DNA from: Flavihumibacter sp.
GTDB lineage: Bacteria > Bacteroidota > Bacteroidia > Chitinophagales > Chitinophagaceae
Reading direction: 5' to 3'
Assembly: GCA_025455285.1 (NCBI GenBank)
Contig: JALOMU010000017.1
Location: forward strand, 1 to 10,600
Length of the DNA: 10,600 nucleotides
Of this stretch, positions 6,954 to 10,600 are shown one piece after another. The notes beneath the pieces are model-generated. The model had not been told where the DNA came from, did no database searches, and worked only from the letters and a program-made list of their open reading frames with translations. The position numbers were made by a program, and so were the translations under genes. Positions within the stretch are counted from its first letter, which is position 1, and each line of letters starts with the position of its first letter.

Positions 6954-7370
6954 TCAAATATGTTTTTTACCTGTCCGGAAACAGGTTCCTTTAAAAAGGG
7001 CAACCTGTTCATCCTTCTGGTTGAATATGCCAATGGAATAGACTCCTGTGCTTCGGCCATTGTGGATTTCCGTTGCCTCGGCAATCAACACATCACCAAC
7101 CTGCACTGCCCTGGTAAATGAAATATTGGTATCAAGTGCAACCGATAAATTGTTACGGTTGTTGCAGGCAAATGCAAAAGCACTATCAGCAAGAGAGAAT
7201 GCAATACCTCCATGGGCGATGCCGAATCCGTTTACCATTTCTTTACGGACAATCATTTTGATGCGGCTGTATCCTTCCCTGATTTCCAGCAATTCGATAC
7301 CCAGCCACTGGCTGAACGCGTCCTGCCGCAGCATGTGATCAACCACTTTTTCGTAGGACGATTTTTCCAT
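6954..7370 (-). CDS. paaI: Hydroxyphenylacetyl-CoA thioesterase PaaI (hotdog fold)
   Basis: The 138-residue hotdog thioesterase carries N47, H53, G54-G55 and D62 in NGFGIAHGGIAFSLAD, the active-site signature of PaaI in which Asp and Asn support catalysis. The rest follows the family: LGIELLEIREGYSRIKM near the N-terminus, then ALDTNISFTRAVQVGDVLIAEA. It releases CoA from hydroxylated or stalled phenylacetyl-CoA derivatives. The start at 7370 is chosen because the ATG follows the paaG stop by one base, has AAAGGA about 7 bases upstream, and gives the normal family N-terminus. The longer open frame to 7487 would lie entirely over the end of paaG and adds a low-complexity, unrelated N-terminus. 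It is translationally packed with paaG and paaY. Confidence 0.92.
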   Translation of the reverse strand: MEKSSYEKVVDHMLRQDAFSQWLGIELLEIREGYSRIKMIVRKEMVNGFGIAHGGIAFSLADSAFAFACNNRNNLSVALDTNISFTRAVQVGDVLIAEATEIHNGRSTGVYSIGIFNQKDEQVALFKGTCFRTGKKHI

Positions 7371-7371
7371 C

Positions 7372-8148
7372 TTATTTTCCTTTAAATACAGGGGCACGTT
7401 TCTCCAGGAAGGCCTGGACGCCTTCTTTGAAATCTTCGGTATTGGCTGCTCGTTGCTGCAGTTTGTCTTCATTCGCCAATTGTTCAATCAGGGCATGTGT
7501 GAACGACCATTGCAAGGCTTTTTTGGTATAAGCCAGTCCAACGGTTGGCATGGTGGCAAGTTTCGCTGCAATGCTTAAAGCCTGCTCCATAAACTGGTCA
7601 TCTTCATAAAATTGATAGATCATGCCCAATCGTTCTGCTTCTTCTGCACTCACTTTTTCCCCTAATAACATCAGGGCACTGGCTTTCTGATGACCGATCA
7701 ATCGGGGCAGGTAGAAGGTTCCCCCGCTGTCTGGTATCAATCCGATTTTAGAAAATGCCTGAATAAAACTGGCCGATTTCGCGGCTACCACGATATCGCA
7801 ACCCAACGCTATATTGGCCCCTGCGCCGGCTGCCACTCCATTTACGGCAGCTACAACAGGTTTTTTCAAATCGCGGATGCCCATCACAATGGGATTGTAA
7901 TGCTCCGATAAAATTCTTGCCATGCCGGGTCCATTTGGATCTACCACTTCTGCAAGGTCCTGGCCTGCAGAGAATGCTTTACCTGCACCAGTGAGAAATA
8001 CGGAACGGATTTCAGGAGCCTCACATTCCTTTAAAACTGCCTGCAATTGAAGGGCCATTTCCCGGTTAAAGGAATTCAGTTTATCCGGACGGTTTAAGGT
8101 GATTTTCCCAATACCGCCTTCAATTGAAAAAAGAATGGATTCAGCCAT
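7372..8148 (-). CDS. paaG: 1,2-epoxyphenylacetyl-CoA isomerase PaaG (enoyl-CoA hydratase/isomerase family)
   Basis: PaaG turns the ring-epoxide made by PaaABCE into oxepin-CoA, and also shifts double bonds later in the pathway. The 258-residue crotonase-fold product has the oxyanion-hole segments AFSAGQDL (58-65) and NGVAAGAGANIALG (103-116), and the catalytic Asp140 in GLIPDSGGT. The match to E. coli PaaG is close over stretches that distinguish it from PaaF: LNRPDKLNSFNREM, VDPNGPG, QAFSKIGLIPDSGG and the C-terminal FKEGVQAFLEKRAPVFKGK. There is no second crotonase Glu as needed for hydratases of the PaaF type. It follows paaD by 44 bp, a gap that contains a perfect TAnnTTTG element, and is packed against paaI. 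Assignment as PaaG is confident. Confidence 0.92.
   Translation of the reverse strand: MAESILFSIEGGIGKITLNRPDKLNSFNREMALQLQAVLKECEAPEIRSVFLTGAGKAFSAGQDLAEVVDPNGPGMARILSEHYNPIVMGIRDLKKPVVAAVNGVAAGAGANIALGCDIVVAAKSASFIQAFSKIGLIPDSGGTFYLPRLIGHQKASALMLLGEKVSAEEAERLGMIYQFYEDDQFMEQALSIAAKLATMPTVGLAYTKKALQWSFTHALIEQLANEDKLQQRAANTEDFKEGVQAFLEKRAPVFKGK
7378..7383 (-). promoter_or_regulatory. Ribosome binding site that fixes the paaI start
   Basis: AAAGGA on the minus strand lies 7 bases before the ATG at 7370, inside the last codons of paaG. It is one of the few recognisable Shine-Dalgarno sequences in the window and supports the 138-residue PaaI over the longer open frame. Confidence 0.55.
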
Positions 8149-8165
8149 AGATTAAGTTTCTGCCA

Positions 8166-8173
8166 CAAACCTA
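8166..8173 (-). promoter_or_regulatory. Putative -7 element for paaG-paaI-paaY
   Basis: TAGGTTTG on the minus strand is an exact match to the Bacteroidota -7 consensus TAnnTTTG. It sits in the only sizeable gap of the distal operon, 17 bases before the paaG ATG. No clear TTG -33 box is found at 17-23 bases upstream. If active, it would split paaGIY from paaABCD as a second transcription unit. Confidence 0.45.
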
Positions 8174-8192
8174 AACAATTAGTGCGGCACAG

Positions 8193-8681
8193 TTAATGAC
8201 ATTTGAAATAATCAAAAGGCTCTTTGCAGTCCTCGCACTGGTACAATGCTTTACAGGCCGTGCTGCCAAACTCACTGATGCTTCGGGTATGAAAGGATCG
8301 GCAATGCGGACATTGAACCGCTTCTTCCTGTTGAAAATATCCCGGTGTACATACCTGCTGTTTGGGATTTGGTGGTGCGATACCATAGGCCAGTAACTTT
8401 TCTTTTCCTGCTTCGGTCATCCATTCGGTTGTCCATGCCGGTGAGAGCACTGTTTTTATAGTTACCGGTGAATAACCGTGGCCTGCAAGTACCATTCTGA
8501 TTTGCATCGCTATCACATCCATTGCCGGGCAACCGGAATAAGTGGGAGTGATGGTAACTTCCACACCGCTTTCAGTTTGTTTTACGTCGCGGATAATACC
8601 CAAATCTACCACCGATATAACAGGTACTTCCGGATCCTTCACTTCCTCCAGCAATTTCCATATCGTCGATTCAGTTGACAT
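8193..8681 (-). CDS. paaD: Phenylacetyl-CoA epoxidase assembly protein PaaD
   Basis: PaaD is needed for an active phenylacetyl-CoA epoxidase and is thought to help in iron-sulfur or metal maturation. The 162-residue product has a MIP18/DUF59 domain (about 7-85; DPEVPVISVVDLGIIRDV, and YSGCPAM with C51). A C-terminal zinc-ribbon-like part carries C124-P-H-C127, and C143, C149, C152 and C161 in SEFGSTACKALYQCEDCKE and FDYFKCH. Both parts are diagnostic of PaaD rather than of general SufT/MIP18 proteins. The start is taken as the ATG at 8681, 9 bases after the paaC stop. An in-frame GTG at 8690 directly abuts the paaC stop and would add three residues; it has no Shine-Dalgarno. It follows paaC, as in most paa operons, but paaE does not follow it here. 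Confidence 0.93.
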   Translation of the reverse strand: MSTESTIWKLLEEVKDPEVPVISVVDLGIIRDVKQTESGVEVTITPTYSGCPAMDVIAMQIRMVLAGHGYSPVTIKTVLSPAWTTEWMTEAGKEKLLAYGIAPPNPKQQVCTPGYFQQEEAVQCPHCRSFHTRSISEFGSTACKALYQCEDCKEPFDYFKCH

Positions 8682-8690
8682 ATCTTTCAC

Positions 8691-9488
8691 TTACCATTGC
8701 GCGCCGGGGTGACTGCGCTGCAGGTATTGCATTTCGGCCAGCAGGTAACCCAGGTGCTCTGTATGGATTCCCTTTTTGCCTCCTTTCTGGTACCAATTTA
8801 GCGCAGGCATTGCTAATCCGGCCTGCTCAAATGCGGCACGCGTTTTTTCCAGCCAGGGCTCGCGATAATAGTTCGGGTTTTTTAGCAGTCCCGATGCTGC
8901 CGCCTCCAGCTGAAAATCAGCAGGCATAAACAATTCTCCCACATAAGGCCAGAGCTGATCGATGGCGGTTTCCATGCGATGATGACTTTCCTCTGTACCA
9001 TCACCCAGGCGAATCACCCATTCACCGCTCCAGCGAACATGATAGTTAACTTCTTTCAATGATTTCTCTGCGATACCAGCCAGTCTTTTATCAGCTGAAT
9101 ATTGGAGATCCGTATACAACAATTGCTGGTACAGGCTCATGAAAAATTGCCGGGTAATGGTTACTGCCCAATCGCCTTTATTCAACTCCACCAAAAGATG
9201 ATTGCGAAACTCCATTGCATCCCGCAGGTAGGCAAGGTCGTCCTCATCAATTGAACCAGTTACCTGCAGAAAAGCCGGTGAACTGATAATCTTCGTGTAA
9301 GCATCCTTGTTATTATTATACAGTTCCGCCGCATATTGATAAAAATTTCTTGCCTGTCCGATCTGGTCCAGTGCAATATTTGATATGGCGATATCCTGTT
9401 CCAGGTTCGGTCCATGTCCTGTCCATTCGCTATTGCGGTGTCCAAGAATTAAGGCATCATCGGCCAGGTGTATGGAAAGAAAAAACAT
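8691..9488 (-). CDS. paaC: Phenylacetyl-CoA epoxidase structural subunit PaaC
   Basis: PaaC is the ferritin-like partner of PaaA in the (PaaAC)2 core of the ring-epoxidising oxygenase; it stabilises PaaA and does not itself bind the iron. The 265-residue product shows family signatures DALILGHRNSEWTGHGP (11-27), NIALDQIGQARNFYQYAAEL (37-56), KEVNYHVRWSGEWVIRLGDGTEES (145-168, with its LGDGTEES end) and a GIHTEHLGYLLAEMQ tail (240-254). The ATG at 9488 places the start a few residues before the first conserved motif, as in homologues. The frame is open upstream to a GTG at 9569, but those 27 codons lie wholly in the heptamer repeat and encode a low-complexity Phe/His/Ser stretch unlike any PaaC N-terminus. 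No Shine-Dalgarno precedes either start. Confidence 0.93.
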   Translation of the reverse strand: MFFLSIHLADDALILGHRNSEWTGHGPNLEQDIAISNIALDQIGQARNFYQYAAELYNNNKDAYTKIISSPAFLQVTGSIDEDDLAYLRDAMEFRNHLLVELNKGDWAVTITRQFFMSLYQQLLYTDLQYSADKRLAGIAEKSLKEVNYHVRWSGEWVIRLGDGTEESHHRMETAIDQLWPYVGELFMPADFQLEAAASGLLKNPNYYREPWLEKTRAAFEQAGLAMPALNWYQKGGKKGIHTEHLGYLLAEMQYLQRSHPGAQW

Positions 9489-9490
9489 TG

Positions 9491-9592
9491 GAAGTATGAA
9501 ATATGAATTATGAAGTAGGAAGTGAGAAGTGAAAGGTGAAAAGTGAAATTTCGGAGTCCTCTTTTTCACCTTTCACCTTTCACTTTTCACCG
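9491..9592. repeat. Degenerate heptanucleotide tandem repeat with orientation switch, forming a 28-bp inverted repeat
   Basis: From 9491 to 9546 eight consecutive 7-base units follow a GAAGTGA-like pattern with no spacing errors. After a 17-18-base unique stretch, four 7-base units of the reverse-complement type (TTCACCT-like) run from 9565 to 9592. As a result 9521-9548 pairs with 9564-9591, 25 of 28 positions matching (all three differences A/G), around a 15-base loop. In RNA the A/G differences become G-U or A-C pairs, depending on the strand. The array fills almost all of the 107 bp between the paaB stop and the paaC ATG. It could act as an RNA hairpin controlling the relative level of PaaB and PaaC, or be a remnant of a small dispersed intergenic repeat. 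Confidence 0.85.
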
Positions 9593-9595
9593 CTT

Positions 9596-9958
9596 TTACA
9601 TCGCCTTTAGTTCATCCGGCAAATCATAAAATGTCGGGTGCCGATACACTTTATCATTGGCTGGATCATAGAAGCTGGCAGCTTCATCTGGATTGGAAGC
9701 GTGGATATATTTGCTCTCCACAACCCAGATGCTGATCCCTTCCTGGCGACGTGTATACACATCTCTTGCGTTTTCAATCGCCATTTGGGCATCCGCTGCA
9801 TGCAAACTGCCCACATGTTTGTGATCCAACCCCATTTTGCTGCGAATGAATACTTCCCATAATGGCCAGTCGGCCTGGTTTTGAGTTGCCCCTTCCGCTT
9901 TTACCGGTTCGCGATCACCATAATCGCCGTATCGCTGTATCTGAATGAATGTTTTCAT
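9596..9958 (-). CDS. paaB: Phenylacetyl-CoA epoxidase subunit PaaB
   Basis: PaaB is the small subunit that bridges PaaAC heterodimers and is required for the complete epoxidase. In the 120-residue product, residues 31-118 match the family closely: [49 protein letters not shown], and [20 protein letters not shown] at the end. Thirty residues precede WPLWEVF, against about five in E. coli PaaB. No other ATG, GTG or TTG lies between, so the extension seems real. The ATG overlaps the paaA stop as ATGA, indicating translational coupling. The stop is followed after four bases by the hairpin-forming repeat. Confidence 0.94.
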   Translation of the reverse strand: MKTFIQIQRYGDYGDREPVKAEGATQNQADWPLWEVFIRSKMGLDHKHVGSLHAADAQMAIENARDVYTRRQEGISIWVVESKYIHASNPDEAASFYDPANDKVYRHPTFYDLPDELKAM

Positions 9959-10600
9959 GCTACTGCTGCGCTTTGTTTTTGAGCTTGTTTACTTGCGAAA
10001 GCGGTTGCTGCTTCCCGCACCCAGGCACCTTCCTCGTGTGCTTTTACTCTGGCGGCAATCCGCTCCTTGTTGCAAGGGCCGTTTCCGCTGATCACCTGCC
10101 AGAATTCTTCCCAGTTGATTTTTCCAAAATCATAATGTCCTCTTTCGGCATTCCATTTCAACTCCGGATCCGGTAATTCCATACCCAGAATTTTCACCTG
10201 ATCGGCACAGATATCAACAAATTTTTGCCGCAGTTCATCGTTGGTAAAGCGTTTGATCTTCCATTTCATGCTCTGCGCAGTATGGGGTGATGCGTCATCA
10301 GCAGGACCGAACATCATGATACTGGGCCACCACCAACGGTTGATCGCGTCCTGACACATGGCTTTTTGCGCTTCGGTTCCCCTGCTCAACGTCAGCAAAA
10401 TCTCAAACCCCTGGCGCTGGTGAAAACTTTCTTCCTTGCAGATCCGTACCATCGCACGGGCATAGGGCCCATAGGAAGTGCGACAAAGTGGAACCTGGTT
10501 CATAATTGCAGCTCCATCCACCAGCCAGCCAATAGCGCCGATATCGGCCCAGGTGAGCGTGGGATAATTGAAGATGCTGGAATATTTTGCTTTTCCGGTG
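9955..10600 (-). CDS. paaA: Phenylacetyl-CoA epoxidase catalytic subunit PaaA (5' end outside window)
   Basis: PaaA holds the diiron centre that epoxidises the aromatic ring of phenylacetyl-CoA. The window contains the last 214 residues; the frame continues past the right edge (reading [20 protein letters not shown] in the last codons) with no start. Conserved blocks are [39 protein letters not shown] with the ExxH diiron ligand pair, [12 protein letters not shown], and [24 protein letters not shown]. The C-terminus is an Ala/Gln-rich tail. An internal GTG at 10519-10521 is not a real start, because family residues continue upstream of it. The stop overlaps paaB by four bases. Identification is secure. 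Confidence 0.96.
   Translation of the reverse strand, partial: TGKAKYSSIFNYPTLTWADIGAIGWLVDGAAIMNQVPLCRTSYGPYARAMVRICKEESFHQRQGFEILLTLSRGTEAQKAMCQDAINRWWWPSIMMFGPADDASPHTAQSMKWKIKRFTNDELRQKFVDICADQVKILGMELPDPELKWNAERGHYDFGKINWEEFWQVISGNGPCNKERIAARVKAHEEGAWVREAATAFASKQAQKQSAAVA

Noticed and set aside
7371..7487. Longer paaI frame with 39 extra N-terminal residues
   Set aside because: The extra part is the end of paaG read in another frame and resembles no thioesterase. A good AAAGGA site precedes the internal ATG at 7370.
7372..8148. Assignment of the crotonase as PaaF or a generic enoyl-CoA hydratase
   Set aside because: Internal blocks and the C-terminus match PaaG closely, with the isomerase Asp in GLIPDSGG; PaaF lacks these.
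9491..9592. CRISPR-like or terminator interpretation of the repeat between paaB and paaC
   Set aside because: Units are 7 bases without spacers, so it is not CRISPR. The stem is long and AT-rich without a defined GC stem plus U-tail, and subunit genes of the same complex follow.
10519..10521. GTG considered as the start of paaA
   Set aside because: Conserved PaaA residues ([15 protein letters not shown]) continue upstream in the same frame to the window edge.

Overview
The window looks like chromosomal DNA of a Bacteroidota bacterium, most likely of the Chitinophagaceae type. The reasons are moderate GC, TAnnTTTG/TAnnTTCG-like -7 elements next to start codons, weak or absent Shine-Dalgarno sequences, a LytTR response regulator, an Obg without the C-terminal OCT domain, secreted proteins cleaved around Ala-Gln or Asn-Gly-Gln, and a Bacteroidota-style outer-membrane protein. 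This rests on gene content and motifs only; no database was consulted.

Left end (1-2470): an open frame entering from outside the window joins the end of a receiver domain plus a C-terminally truncated LytTR domain to a complete outer-membrane protein with its own signal peptide. It converges on mnmD (tRNA wobble-uridine methyltransferase). mnmD diverges, across 28 bp, from an AlkA-type DNA glycosylase gene on the + strand. The glycosylase gene converges on a small secreted protein. Both convergent pairs share a single palindromic TTAA that holds both stop codons.

Middle (2467-6326, all minus strand): a small secreted protein, an 808-residue polytopic membrane protein carrying a patatin-type serine hydrolase domain, and the ribosome-assembly GTPase Obg with a GTG start. 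obg and the patatin gene are 10 bp apart and read as one operon.

Right part (6357-10600, all minus strand): a phenylacetate catabolic operon in the order paaA (5' end outside the window), paaB, paaC, paaD, paaG, paaI, paaY. PaaA/B/C/D are parts and assembly factors of the phenylacetyl-CoA epoxidase. PaaG isomerises the epoxide to oxepin-CoA. PaaI and PaaY are thioesterases that clear dead-end or toxic CoA thioesters. The reductase PaaE and the downstream beta-oxidation genes (paaF, H, J, K, Z) are not between these genes and must lie elsewhere if the pathway is complete. The operon runs straight into obg with only 30 bp between.

The most unusual features are the in-frame regulator/outer-membrane protein chimera at the left end, and a degenerate heptanucleotide tandem repeat between paaB and paaC. 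That repeat flips orientation and so forms a 28-bp near-perfect inverted repeat inside the operon. There is no gene-free stretch longer than about 110 bp, and I see no tRNA, rRNA, CRISPR array, insertion sequence or att site.
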